The notes under the pieces: generated by a model
The model's database searches: none
Told to the model about the DNA's origin: nothing
Seen by the model: only the letters and a program-made list of their open reading frames with translations
NCBI GenBank assembly: GCA_017857395.1
Contig: JAFMDF010000001.1
Coordinates: 60,361 to 124,360, forward strand
Direction of reading: 5' to 3'
Source of the DNA: Bacteroidota bacterium
GTDB lineage: Bacteria > Bacteroidota > Bacteroidia > Chitinophagales > Saprospiraceae
Length of the DNA: 64,000 bases
Shown: one piece after another, positions 53,852-63,048 of the stretch
How positions within the stretch are numbered: position 1 is the stretch's first letter
Layout of the letters: every line of letters starts with the position of its first letter
Translations under genes and position numbers: made by a program

Positions 53852-55777
53852 CTATTTTTCCTCCAATCGTTCAATCAATCGACCCGCAATTCCCAAGAAG
53901 TCTTTTTCCGTAATAATCCCCACCAATTCGTCACCATGTACCACTGGAATGCAACCAATTTGATGTTTTTTCATCAAATTCATGGCTTCAATGATATTCG
54001 CATCATGGTTGATAATAATTGGGTCTTGTACCATTATCTCTTCTACTGTTATGCTTTCATTATCATTTAACCTACGCTTTTTCGCAAATTCCTTGAGCAA
54101 CATTCTGGAAGTAATAAGCCCTACCAATTTCCCTTTTTTATCTTCCACGGGCAGGTAACGGGTCTTTCTCCAATCCATCATTTCTGCCACAAATTCAATA
54201 ATATCTTCTTTTCGAACTGTAAACAAGTCTGTTACCATAAACTCTTCTACCTTTAATTTGGCAGGACGATATTCTTTCAAATCGCTTAATTTTGGCAATT
54301 CCCAAGTGTGGACAGGTTTTCCTTCTTCTTGATTTTTCAACATACAAGCTGTTAAAACACTTACTGCTTCATCTGTACTTACTTCTTTTTTTAGTTGAGT
54401 AAAAGCACGTAAAGTCCATCTGGCACCATTCATGTGATTTTTGGCCCTTTCTTCAATAATGGACAAATATCTATTAATATCCTTCGGGTCTACTTTCCTT
54501 ATTTTTAATCCTTTTCTTGCCAACGGCAATAAATGTTTTAAGACCAAATCACAAGCCGTAATTTTTTCATCATTGAACCAAGTAAATTTAGAATCTATTC
54601 CAAATCTCGCCGCTTTCCCAAAATTATCTCTGGCATCTTCCCAAGACATCACTTCTCGAATATCCTCAACTTCTTCCGCCATACCTACCATACAACCTAA
54701 CCAAAAAGCAGTATTGGCAAATTCATCAATGACTGTTGGGCCAGCAGGCAGCACCCGATTCTCTATTCTTAGATGGGGTTTCCCATTCGGACTAACCCCA
54801 AAACAGGGTCGATTCCAGCGATAGACCGTAGAATTATGTACTTGTAAAGCCCGAAGTTTCGGTGTTTTTCCTTGTTTTATCATTTCTAAGGAATCTTCTT
54901 CTACATCTCCTGCTAATAGAACTCTAAAACGAGCAATATCTTCTTTATAAATCTCTAAAACTGAATGTTGCAACCAGCCACTTCCAAAAGTAACTCTTGG
55001 GCTGCGTTCTCGCATGTGCTTATGCGTCGTCCGAGTATCTACTGACTGTTGGAATAAAGCAATTCTTGTTTCATGCCATAATCGCTTGCCAAACACCATA
55101 GGAGAATTCGCTGCAATCGCCATAATTGGGGCCGTCAATGCTTGTGAGATATTATACATCTTCACAAAATCTTTCGGTTCAATCTGCAAATGCACTTGGA
55201 AACTCGTATTACAAGCTTCCAAAAGTGGCGAATCATGCTTCACTAAAAGTTCATCAATACCCGTCAATCGCAATTCATAAGAATTGCCAATTAATTGCTC
55301 CGTAATCGCCTTCATCAACGCATCATAGCGTTTCATGGGCGTGAGATTATGTAATTCTAAGTCGAATTTTCTTAGGGTTGGTAAAATACCTGTGAGTAAT
55401 AAATTAGCATCTAAAGATTTAAGGGTTTCGCTAATTTTTCCCAAATTGTGCCGATTCTCTTTTTCCATATCACTTAGACAAGTCCCTTCAAAAACCCTTG
55501 GTTCTAAATTGGTCTCTAAGTTAAATTTTGCCAACTCCGTTTCGACCCAAGGATATTCCTTCATTTTATCCAAAGCCTCCATGGCTATTGGCGCAGGTTT
55601 ATAGGTTTTGGTATCGACTAAGGCCATTTCTTGTTCGGCTCCAATTCTGGTAACGCCTTTTTCAAACCAATCGTTTTCTAGCATATATTTCAATGCTTGT
55701 ACGTCTTTCAATAAATGCCGCATAAAGCGATGCATATCGCTTTTGTCTTTTAGAATGGAAACTTTTTGTTCGCCCAT
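53852..55777 (-). CDS. GCS2-family carboxylate-amine ligase fused to a CBS pair
   Basis: A 641-residue fusion. Residues ~35-480 resemble the GCS2/YbdK glutamate-cysteine-ligase-like family: IGAEQEMALVDTKTYKPAP, NLETNLEPRVFEGTCLSDME, TSFQVHLQIEPKDFVKMYN, and FGSGWLQHSVLEIYKED. Residues ~510-641 are two CBS domains (EFMVTDLFTVRKEDIIEFVAEM, IMVQDPIIINHDANIIEAMNLM and the ending GIITEKDFLGIAGRLIERLEEK), which usually bind adenine nucleotides. This suggests a ligase whose activity answers to ATP/AMP. The substrate is not known; glutamate and cysteine are possible. No regulator gene is adjacent. Confidence 0.85.
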   Translation of the reverse strand: MGEQKVSILKDKSDMHRFMRHLLKDVQALKYMLENDWFEKGVTRIGAEQEMALVDTKTYKPAPIAMEALDKMKEYPWVETELAKFNLETNLEPRVFEGTCLSDMEKENRHNLGKISETLKSLDANLLLTGILPTLRKFDLELHNLTPMKRYDALMKAITEQLIGNSYELRLTGIDELLVKHDSPLLEACNTSFQVHLQIEPKDFVKMYNISQALTAPIMAIAANSPMVFGKRLWHETRIALFQQSVDTRTTHKHMRERSPRVTFGSGWLQHSVLEIYKEDIARFRVLLAGDVEEDSLEMIKQGKTPKLRALQVHNSTVYRWNRPCFGVSPNGKPHLRIENRVLPAGPTVIDEFANTAFWLGCMVGMAEEVEDIREVMSWEDARDNFGKAARFGIDSKFTWFNDEKITACDLVLKHLLPLARKGLKIRKVDPKDINRYLSIIEERAKNHMNGARWTLRAFTQLKKEVSTDEAVSVLTACMLKNQEEGKPVHTWELPKLSDLKEYRPAKLKVEEFMVTDLFTVRKEDIIEFVAEMMDWRKTRYLPVEDKKGKLVGLITSRMLLKEFAKKRRLNDNESITVEEIMVQDPIIINHDANIIEAMNLMKKHQIGCIPVVHGDELVGIITEKDFLGIAGRLIERLEEK

Positions 55778-55786
55778 AATGGAAAG

Positions 55787-55846
55787 GTAGCCCAGACTTT
55801 AATCTGGAAATGAAGAATATTAGTTACAGACGAAAGTCTGCGCTAC
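55787..55846. repeat. REP-like palindrome upstream of the GCS2-CBS gene
   Basis: GTAGCCCAGAC (55787-55797) pairs with GTCTGCGCTAC (55836-55846), one mismatch. Each end is also a small hairpin (CAGAC/TCTG and CAGAC/GTCTG). It shares the GTAG...CTAC outer arms with the element at 23642-23718. Confidence 0.65.
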
Positions 55847-55877
55847 GTTTATACAAAGCTAAATATACTAATTTTTA

Positions 55878-58800
55878 CTATACTGACTCAATTGTTTTAA
55901 TCAAATTCGCATAAATCGGATTACTCATCAATAATTCTCGATTACCTAAAACAACTAAATGTTTTCTTGCCCTAGTCAAAGCCACATTCAACTTCCTGTC
56001 TACTCCTTCTTCCGACAAGGAAACTAATGAATCGAGTTGCGCAAAATTATTGGTACAAAGCGAAATCAAAATAATATCTCTTGCACCACCTTGATACCGT
56101 TCAACTGTATCAATCGTCAAACTTTCTACATCAATATTTTCGGCTAGTAATTGCTGTCTGATTTGTGCAATTTGCGCCCGATAAGGCGTAATAATACCAA
56201 TACTATTTACCGTCATTTCCAAATTGTTTTTTTTATAAATGGCTTGGAAACTCTGAATTAATTCTAACAGTTTTAATCCTTCATATTGATTCGTTTTATG
56301 CGTTTTGCTACGTTCATCCACTTCAGTTTCAATATAAACGACTCGCTGTTTACACAAAAGGTGTTCTAAAAAAGTAGGGTCTTCAGGTAGCTGATAGTTC
56401 AAAGGCACTAACTGAGTTTTGTGATAAGGAATAGAGTTCGGTAGAATTTTTAAATTTTTATTATAGAAAAATTCATTCGGAAAGTGCATGATTTCCTGAT
56501 GCATTCTACCTTGATGACTTAATTGGGCATGTGCCCAATGCCAACCTTTTCTCAGACATTGCTTATAAATTCTTTCAAAAAAAGAATCTCTTAAATTAAG
56601 CATGCCTAGCTTATTCAATTCCTCATCTGCTACTTTTGACTCCTCTGAACTTTGCTGTACTACCGCAGGCAATTGCTGATGGTCGCCAATTAAAACGAAG
56701 CGCTTAAAGTGAGGCAATAAACCGACCAAGTACGGTTCTAACAATTGAGAAGCTTCATCAATGATTACTTGGTGGAAAGTCTTTAATTTTAAAATAGCTT
56801 TTTTACCAGAAATGCCATTAACCGTTCCTACAAAAATGCGGTGACTTAATAATAATTCCTTTAACGCTTTTCGGCTTTCAATTGGTTTTAATTTATAATC
56901 TAGTAACTGTTTTCTAAATTTTGCATTCGTAGAAAATCGAGAACCAATTCGGATGTAATCCCCTTTTATACTTTCGTCAATTTGCTCAATTGCTTCACAT
57001 ATTTCATCTACGGCTCGATTGGTATAAGCCATCAATAAAATATTTTCATCGGTATTTTGCCATAAATATTTGACGACATGCTTTAGCATCATGCTCGTTT
57101 TTCCTGTTCCTGGTGGTCCCCATAGCAAAAAGTAATCTCTGGCGTTAATTATTTTTTTATAGATGTCTTGTTGTTCCAGCGTTAATTCAGTCGGAGCAAC
57201 TAATGATTTTTGTTCAGGCATTCGAGGCGGATTCTGCCCCAGTAACATCGCTCTTTTTACAGTGGAAACTTCTGCAAAAGCAAATAAGCCACGATACAAA
57301 TTAGTATAGCCACTATCCATTAAATCATGTTCTAAATTCCAAAAAATATCCTCTTCAAATAAAGTAGTATTAAATTGTTTGGAACGCAATCGAACAATTA
57401 CCTTTTCATTGTCAATTTCAATAATGGTACATTTAAAAACTTGGTCTTGTAGTGGGGAATCATCAGGTTGTCGATACGGATATAAAACAGCAATATCGCC
57501 TCTTCTAAAATTCGCTAAATTATTGGTGCTTTCTGTTTTGGCAAAAATTAAAAACGGGTCTTCATCTTTGCCTTTAAAATCGGTTAATTTAAGGCAACTA
57601 ATGATATTAAAATTATCCTCTTTTTCCTTATAAGTATCTAACCAAATTGCCGCTTGCCCATTTCGTTTTGCAGAACCATGCATCCCCATTTTTGCCATGC
57701 GATGTTCTCTAGCAATAAAACTAGTAAACAGCGTAAAATACTTTCTTTCTAAAACACTTAATCCATGAAAGGTCTTAGAAAACGCCATCAAATCTCGTTT
57801 GATAAAACCTGAAATTTGTGGAAATCTATCTGGATGCAAATGCCTTAATAAAGGCGGGTTGACCAAATCTCCGTCCTTTAAATTTATCAATCCTTGTTCG
57901 ATAGCTACCAATTGATTGCGCACTTGAATCGCTTCATATTGCTGTGCCTTTATCGTCGGTGCAAAACGTAAGGGGCGATTATCTAAACCAGAATAAAGGA
58001 TATAATTGGTTGGCATAATTTTACCATAAGCTGACCGAATTAATAGATCGTATAATAAAGTCTGTGTATAATGATTATGGCTAATGCCGTAGCGATTAGG
58101 TTTATAAGCTTTACCGCTTTTTAATTCGACAATTCCTGCCTCTTTTTCTTTTGCGGTATTATTTTGATAAAAAACATCTAGTCGTCCTTGTAAGCCAAAC
58201 TTTTCAGAATAAAAGGAAGGTTCTATATAACATTTCTCTTTTTGGATGCCTTGTTTTTCAAATTGCTCCAACACCATTTGTTTGAGCGTAACATAATGTT
58301 TTTGCGATTTACCGTGAATTTCGTACACTTGTTTATCTTCAAACAAGGTAAAAGCCAATGGATTTAATTGAAAAACATGAGAGAATAATTCTTTAAAGGT
58401 AATTTCTGGATTGGTCATTAATTCATCCAAAAAGTAATTGGCAATATTTCCCAACATCAAGGGGACACTAGTTTCAAAAGGCGTGAATCGTTTTAATAAA
58501 TGGAGCAAAGCTTCTGTTCCCGTATCTTTAAAACATTCTGCAACTGCGGTTACATCAATCAAATAATCGGGTTCAATGACAAATCCTTTTGGTCGATAAA
58601 TCCCTGCTTTATCAATTTCCACATCCAATAAATTCATCATAACAGGAAACTCAAATCCTCTCTTTAACGCTCGAATAGTTGGATTGAAATTTTCGTTTCG
58701 CTCTGGAATGCTGTATTGTACTCGAATTTCTTCCCCCACGCCACTTTGGTCTTGGGCAATGATTTGTTGATTCTTTTCATCATCTGCTAAAGCTACAATT

Positions 58801-59246
58801 CTCACCTTTTCCCTATACGCTTTTACTTCAACGGGTACTGTTTTATAAAATCCTTTTGGTGGTAATTTCTTTAGAATATCGGCAGGAATAGCTACATCAA
58901 AAAGCGCTGCAATACTTTCGCTAACTGCCTTTAATCCTAAAGGATAATAAACGTTTTTTAGCTCTTCTTCCGTAATCTTTTTAGACCGAAAAACTTGTTG
59001 GCCTTTAATCCGAAAGTGATGAATGAAAAAACGGGATTGTTTGCTGATTTGAAAGCGTTGACTGGCAAAGGAAATGCGGGAAAAGAGGGTCGTAAATAAG
59101 ACTTTTTCATCTCTCGTAGCTTCCACAAAAGACAGGCTCAATAGTCGGTACAATGCTTCTACTTGCTCTGTAATAGATAGCGCTGTGTTGTTAATCGTTT
59201 TCTGTAGCTCTTTAAATAGTAGTGTGCCGACTTGTGGATTTCTCAT
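55878..59246 (-). CDS. Superfamily I helicase with N-terminal PD-(D/E)XK nuclease (Dna2-like)
   Basis: About 1122 residues from MRNPQVGTLLFKELQK (59246); the frame continues 18 codons upstream into word-repeat DNA and that part is probably not translated. The nuclease is at about 350-400: GLQGRLDVFYQN, GIVELKSGKAYKP and HYTQTLLYDLL give the RecB-type D, ExK and QxxxY pattern. The helicase follows with [14 protein letters not shown] (near 712), VIIDEASQLLEP, GDHQQLPAVVQ and VALTRARKHLVVLGN. I do not see the four cysteines that bind iron-sulphur in eukaryotic Dna2 and Cas4. It likely trims or unwinds DNA ends; neighbours give no further clue. Confidence 0.88.
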   Translation of the reverse strand: MRNPQVGTLLFKELQKTINNTALSITEQVEALYRLLSLSFVEATRDEKVLFTTLFSRISFASQRFQISKQSRFFIHHFRIKGQQVFRSKKITEEELKNVYYPLGLKAVSESIAALFDVAIPADILKKLPPKGFYKTVPVEVKAYREKVRIVALADDEKNQQIIAQDQSGVGEEIRVQYSIPERNENFNPTIRALKRGFEFPVMMNLLDVEIDKAGIYRPKGFVIEPDYLIDVTAVAECFKDTGTEALLHLLKRFTPFETSVPLMLGNIANYFLDELMTNPEITFKELFSHVFQLNPLAFTLFEDKQVYEIHGKSQKHYVTLKQMVLEQFEKQGIQKEKCYIEPSFYSEKFGLQGRLDVFYQNNTAKEKEAGIVELKSGKAYKPNRYGISHNHYTQTLLYDLLIRSAYGKIMPTNYILYSGLDNRPLRFAPTIKAQQYEAIQVRNQLVAIEQGLINLKDGDLVNPPLLRHLHPDRFPQISGFIKRDLMAFSKTFHGLSVLERKYFTLFTSFIAREHRMAKMGMHGSAKRNGQAAIWLDTYKEKEDNFNIISCLKLTDFKGKDEDPFLIFAKTESTNNLANFRRGDIAVLYPYRQPDDSPLQDQVFKCTIIEIDNEKVIVRLRSKQFNTTLFEEDIFWNLEHDLMDSGYTNLYRGLFAFAEVSTVKRAMLLGQNPPRMPEQKSLVAPTELTLEQQDIYKKIINARDYFLLWGPPGTGKTSMMLKHVVKYLWQNTDENILLMAYTNRAVDEICEAIEQIDESIKGDYIRIGSRFSTNAKFRKQLLDYKLKPIESRKALKELLLSHRIFVGTVNGISGKKAILKLKTFHQVIIDEASQLLEPYLVGLLPHFKRFVLIGDHQQLPAVVQQSSEESKVADEELNKLGMLNLRDSFFERIYKQCLRKGWHWAHAQLSHQGRMHQEIMHFPNEFFYNKNLKILPNSIPYHKTQLVPLNYQLPEDPTFLEHLLCKQRVVYIETEVDERSKTHKTNQYEGLKLLELIQSFQAIYKKNNLEMTVNSIGIITPYRAQIAQIRQQLLAENIDVESLTIDTVERYQGGARDIILISLCTNNFAQLDSLVSLSEEGVDRKLNVALTRARKHLVVLGNRELLMSNPIYANLIKTIESV

Positions 59247-59320
59247 GCTGGTTGCTGGTTGCTTGGTTGCTGATTGCTGGTTCGTTGCGTAAACTAGCAA
59301 CTAGTAACCAGTAACTAGTC
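59235..59320. repeat. Word-repeat region (GGTTGCT words) at the helicase start
   Basis: GGTTGCTGGTTGC and related words at 59250-59276 are partly inverted as AGCAACTAGTAACCAGTAAC near 59296-59315. It lies between the DUF1572 stop and the helicase start and runs into the open frame of the helicase. Confidence 0.6.
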
Positions 59321-59887
59321 TCACTTCTTTTCTAAAAATTCGTCTGTAAAATGCGCTATTCTTTTGGGTTCTGCAAATTTTTTCTGATTATAGGTTTTGG
59401 ATGCGCCTTTTGGAATAGATAAAGAAGTCCAATTCTTTCCTGCAATCATTCTTCCAATAAAGACAATTTGACCGACATGGTATGCATAATGTGCTAGTTG
59501 ACGATTAATGGCTTCCGTAACCGTATGCCCCATATTTCTAATATAAATCAGTTGTGCCATTTGGTCTGTTTCTAAGGGGTTAATATTATCAAACAAACAT
59601 TGCCAACCTGCTTCCCATTTTTCTATTAATTCTGCTTTCGTTTTAATGGTCGCTTCAAATTCTCCGTCTCTATCCCGAAAATCTTTTTCTCCATCCGTAT
59701 TTAAAAAATCCGTCCAACGAGATAGCATATTCCCCCATAAATGTTTGACAATAATGGCAATACTATTGCTTTCTGGATTGTATTGCCAAAAGAGGTCTTC
59801 TTCTGAAATCTGTGCAAAAGTCCAATCGCCTAATTGTTTATAATAGGCAAATTGTTTTTTGACACTTTCTACATATTTGGTATCCAT
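59321..59887 (-). CDS. DinB-superfamily protein, DUF1572
   Basis: A 188-residue four-helix-bundle protein. The metal-binding histidines would be in AIIVKHLWGNMLSRWTDF and in RQLAHYAYHVGQIVFIG, the typical DUF1572/DinB positions. GEKDFRDRDGEF and LYNINPLETD-like spacing fit the family. Members include thiol-dependent transferases acting on small toxic molecules, but the activity here is unknown. It lies between the helicase and the DJ-1 gene on the same strand. Confidence 0.88.
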   Translation of the reverse strand: MDTKYVESVKKQFAYYKQLGDWTFAQISEEDLFWQYNPESNSIAIIVKHLWGNMLSRWTDFLNTDGEKDFRDRDGEFEATIKTKAELIEKWEAGWQCLFDNINPLETDQMAQLIYIRNMGHTVTEAINRQLAHYAYHVGQIVFIGRMIAGKNWTSLSIPKGASKTYNQKKFAEPKRIAHFTDEFLEKK

Positions 59888-59977
59888 ATATTGAAGGTTT
59901 AAAGGTAATGAGGTAAAAAGAAGGTGAAGTATACACTTAACCTTTTTACCCTGTAACCTTTTCGGCTTGTTACCTAT
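59888..59977. repeat. Word-repeat inverted region between DUF1572 and the DJ-1 gene
   Basis: AAGGTTTAAAGGTAATGAGGTAA near 59891-59912 (written in blocks of that word) is partly inverted as TTAACCTTTTTACC and TGTAACCTTTT near 59936-59962. The word AAGGTNA is shared with the loci at 25009 and 28297. Confidence 0.55.
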
Positions 59978-60535
59978 TTAGCTTAAACATTTAAAAACCA
60001 GTCGATAAAATGCTGGATGCGATTGCCAAGTCTGACCTGTAACAATTCGACCATGTTTGACTGCCTGGTCTTTGCCGATAAAAGTACCGCCGCAAGCTTC
60101 TACTTCAAATTTCACATGTTCGTAGCAAGTGATATTTTTATCTTGGACTAAACCTGCTGTTACTAAAATTTGAATGCCGTGACAGATAGCGAAAATGTAC
60201 TTTTTGCTTTTATCAAATGCTTGGACTAATTTGATTAGTTTAGGGTCATTTCGCAAAAATTCCGGTGCTCGACCTCCTAGTAATAAAATAGCTTCATAAT
60301 TTTTTTCTTTTACATCCTTGAAAGCAATATTAGATTCCACAATATAGCCTGGCTTTTCAATATAAGTATCCCAACCTGGTTCAAAATCATGAATGACTAA
60401 ATTGAGTCTTTTGACACTCGGCGCAGCGATTACTGCTTTCCAACCTGCTTCTTCAAAGCGATGTTTAGCATATAAACATTCGTAGCCTTCTCCAGCATCA
60501 CCCGTAACAATTAGGATTTTCTTTTTCTTTGCCAT
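59978..60535 (-). CDS. DJ-1/PfpI family protein
   Basis: A 185-residue protein of the DJ-1/PfpI superfamily. ILIVTGDAGEGYECLYAKHRF is the start, the acidic residue that assists the nucleophile is in the first half, and the nucleophile is in YIFAICHGIQILVTAG (Cys near 117). HGRIVTGQTWQSHPAFY closes the domain. Members act as chaperones, glyoxalases or deglycases; activity cannot be assigned. It is on the same strand as the DUF1572 and helicase genes, with word repeats between. Confidence 0.9.
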   Translation of the reverse strand: MAKKKKILIVTGDAGEGYECLYAKHRFEEAGWKAVIAAPSVKRLNLVIHDFEPGWDTYIEKPGYIVESNIAFKDVKEKNYEAILLLGGRAPEFLRNDPKLIKLVQAFDKSKKYIFAICHGIQILVTAGLVQDKNITCYEHVKFEVEACGGTFIGKDQAVKHGRIVTGQTWQSHPAFYRLVFKCLS

Positions 60536-60890
60536 TATTTTTTTGTTTTGATTATATAAAGATTGAAGTAGGTACTGATAGGAAACTACACTTTGTATAT
60601 CAGTTAATAAGGCAACAAAATAGTTAATTATTAGGGATACTTTTAATTTTTGAAATAGAAAATTAAAGAAAAATAATTCATTAATAAGTCACCAAGTGTT
60701 TTTAATACCTTGAATAGAGACTATTCAGAATCTGAAATATAACTCCTTTATTTTTTGAAGGACAATTATGAGCTCAAATAGCGAGGGACAATTCACAGAG
60801 TTGTGTTACTTTCAAGTTGCCAACAGTAACACAACTCTGTTAGTTGTACGGTATCTTGTTTAAAATAGGGTAATTTCTTTTTACTGTTTC
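60536..60890. other. 355-bp intergenic region after the subtilase
   Basis: Contains the perfect inverted repeat at 60795-60840 that ends the subtilase transcript, then AT-rich sequence before the DJ-1 gene. No gene or clear promoter seen. Confidence 0.45.
60795..60840 (-). terminator. Terminator-like hairpin after the subtilase
   Basis: ACAGAGTTGTGTTACT (60795-60810) pairs perfectly with AGTAACACAACTCTGT (60825-60840), 14-nt loop. No strong T tract follows, so termination efficiency is uncertain. Confidence 0.7.
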
Positions 60891-62525
60891 TTACCTTCCA
60901 AACTGCTGAATCACTAACCGCTGACTAACCTGCTGATTATCTCGTAATAAAGAAACGGTATAAACACCGGGAGACAAATTACTTACATCCTCTATGATAA
61001 GCGGTGTGGAAAACCGAGGAGGAGTGATGGTTCGTTCTAAAATAATTTGCCCTAAGGAATTGGAAATTACAAATTGGTAAGGTTCAAAATCTGGTGTTTC
61101 AAAAGCAATGGTAATTGCTCCAGCCGTTGGATTAGGATATACATTAAGAATAGCTAAATTTTCGCCTTCCGTTGTTCCACAATAAATTTGCAGGTTGGTC
61201 ATGGCATTAAAGACATTTAGTCTACCACCTGAAACAGTCCTACTTTCAAGTCCTCGAATTGGGTCTGTACCTACGAGCAAAATATTTTTTAAAAAAGAAG
61301 CCGTCTGTTTTGGATTAATTTTAGCATCATTTGCCAATTGACTACAAGGTAAGGCATACATTAAGCCTATTGCCCCTGTTACATGCGGAGTTGCAAAGGA
61401 AGTTCCTGAAAACTCGCCATATTCTCGGTCTTTATCTGTCGCTCGGATGCTTTCTCCTGGTGCACCAATATCAATAGAAACGTTCCCAAAACCACCATCT
61501 CTAGCTTTTTCATCATTCCTATCTGTAGACGTTACTCCAATGAAAAAATTACTGGTACAATTCGTTGGCGTATCTCCAACGACTTCTACATCTACATCAT
61601 TATTTGGGCCTGCCCCAACTGAAAGAATACCAACTTCTCCCATCAAATCATACATCTCGCATAGTTCAAGGCCCATAAACAATTCTGTTGGACGCGTGTT
61701 ATCCCAGCCAAAAGAATTATTATTGGCAACGATGAAAGCGCCTTCTTGCCCATTGGTCTCATTATATTTTTTACGGAGATTGTATAAATATTCGTAAGCT
61801 TCAATTACTTCACTAGATAAATCTACGCCCGATAAAAATAAAATTTTAGCATCCCAATTAATACCTGCCATGCCTATCTCATTATTGGTTCTAGCACCGA
61901 TAATGCCACTCACTTGTGTACCATGACTTAGTACGGGGTGATTATCTGTCAAATCATCGAGATTTAAACCGAAGTAGTCATCTACATAATTATTATTATC
62001 ATCATCTCTCCCATTATTAGGAATTTCTTTTTCATTTCGCCAAATATTCCCTAAGATATCAGGATGGTCTAATTCGATGCCTTTCTCTAAAACAGCGATG
62101 ACAATTTGGTCTCCATTAGCCGTTAATCCACCTGTCGTCTCGTCCCAAACTTCTGGTAATTGGATTCTTTCTAAATTCCATTGGTCATTAAAAAATTCGT
62201 CATTAGGTGTTGTGTTTCTATATTTTAAAGGGGTATCATAGCCAATACTCAAAACATGTCTATCTTTTCGTAGACTACTAATGAGCAAATCTCCTTCGGT
62301 TGGCACGCCACTATATTCAATACTATAAAGATTTAATAATTTAGAAATTTGTCTTTTGATAGTGAATTGAACTTTATTTCTACTAAATGATTGATACCTA
62401 TCTACAAAATCATAAGCATCTACTTTATCTTGGAAGCGAATCAAAATATTAGAATTAGATGATGTTTGTCCAAATAACAAAAACTGGTAGCATAGCGCAA
62501 TAATGATGACAAAGTAATGCTTCAT
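60891..62525 (-). CDS. T9SS-secreted subtilisin-like protein with altered catalytic Asp
   Basis: A 544-residue S8 family protein with a signal peptide (MKHYFVIIIALCYQFLLFG) and an N-terminal inhibitor-like region. The histidine site is VLSHGTQVSGIIGA (about 198) and the serine site GTSFATPHVTGAIGLM (about 374), both intact, with an NNNSFG oxyanion segment. The aspartate site, normally VIDTG or VLDSG, reads IAVLEKGIELDHPDI (about 146), so the catalytic Asp appears to be Glu. The last ~80 residues are a type IX sorting domain (NVYPNPTAGAITIAFE, LSPGVYTVSLL). It may have reduced activity or a different role. Confidence 0.88.
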   Translation of the reverse strand: MKHYFVIIIALCYQFLLFGQTSSNSNILIRFQDKVDAYDFVDRYQSFSRNKVQFTIKRQISKLLNLYSIEYSGVPTEGDLLISSLRKDRHVLSIGYDTPLKYRNTTPNDEFFNDQWNLERIQLPEVWDETTGGLTANGDQIVIAVLEKGIELDHPDILGNIWRNEKEIPNNGRDDDNNNYVDDYFGLNLDDLTDNHPVLSHGTQVSGIIGARTNNEIGMAGINWDAKILFLSGVDLSSEVIEAYEYLYNLRKKYNETNGQEGAFIVANNNSFGWDNTRPTELFMGLELCEMYDLMGEVGILSVGAGPNNDVDVEVVGDTPTNCTSNFFIGVTSTDRNDEKARDGGFGNVSIDIGAPGESIRATDKDREYGEFSGTSFATPHVTGAIGLMYALPCSQLANDAKINPKQTASFLKNILLVGTDPIRGLESRTVSGGRLNVFNAMTNLQIYCGTTEGENLAILNVYPNPTAGAITIAFETPDFEPYQFVISNSLGQIILERTITPPRFSTPLIIEDVSNLSPGVYTVSLLRDNQQVSQRLVIQQFGR

Positions 62526-62677
62526 TTTTATTTTAAATTAGTTTGTTCTGTGCAGACAAAAGGAGAGGATTAGGATGTGTTGGCAAAATACAAATTTTCA
62601 AACTCACAATCCATAGCTAAGTAAGTAGTATCTTGAATAATGCACATTTACTTTTGAAAAGGTAACCCTGAGAACAA

Positions 62678-62714
62678 AAAAACGCTTTAGTTGATTATCA
62701 ACTAAAGCGTTTTT
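62678..62714 (-). terminator. Intrinsic terminator after DUF2911
   Basis: Perfect 17-bp arms (62678-62694 and 62698-62714) with a 3-nt loop, followed by T residues on the minus strand. It lies ~375 bp beyond the DUF2911 stop, so the palindrome would be transcribed with that gene. Confidence 0.88.
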
Positions 62715-62763
62715 ATAAAATAGTTTTATACTTATAGAAAGTACTCAGTTTGTAATTAGATTT

Positions 62764-63048
62764 ACAAATCTGCTAGATTTACGGTATCTACACAGAAGGG
62801 ATAAGCTAAATTTAATGTAAAAAATAGGGTGTCGGAGCGATGCTCCTTAGGAAAATGAAGGAAATCGAATAAATCTACAGACGGGGACGGGGCGATGCCC
62901 CTAAAAAATCCAAAAGAGCGTAGCTCTGACTCTGTCTGTAGAAACGAAATTCCCAAAATTCCCTATAAGGAGCGTAGCTTCGTCACCATCTTTTACCATT
63001 TGCCCATCTGTGTCGGTACCGTAGATCTGCTAGATTTAGCAAATCAGT
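62764..63048. mobile_element. MITE-like nested palindrome (~285 bp)
   Basis: Outer arms ATTTACGGTATCTACACAGA (62779-62798) and TCTGTGTCGGTACCGTAGAT (near 63010-63029) pair with few mismatches. Next come GGTG...GGAGC...CTCC arms (62828 on, 62969-62987), then CTACAGAC (near 62873) with GTCTGTAG (near 62934), with four small palindromes of the form GAGCG(A/T)(A/T)GCTC inside. No protein is encoded. It resembles a non-autonomous palindromic element; I saw no target duplication. Confidence 0.55.

Noticed and set aside
59247..59300. 18-residue N-terminal extension of the helicase
   Set aside because: It is encoded by GGTTGCT word repeats; MRNPQVG at 59246 is a better start.
55878..60535. Phage-defence island made of helicase-nuclease, DUF1572 and DJ-1 genes
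   Set aside because: The genes are separated by terminator-like word repeats, base composition is like the rest, and DUF1572 and DJ-1 genes are common housekeeping families.
62762..62956. 64-codon minus-strand frame
   Set aside because: It lies inside the nested palindrome and its codons follow the palindromic words.
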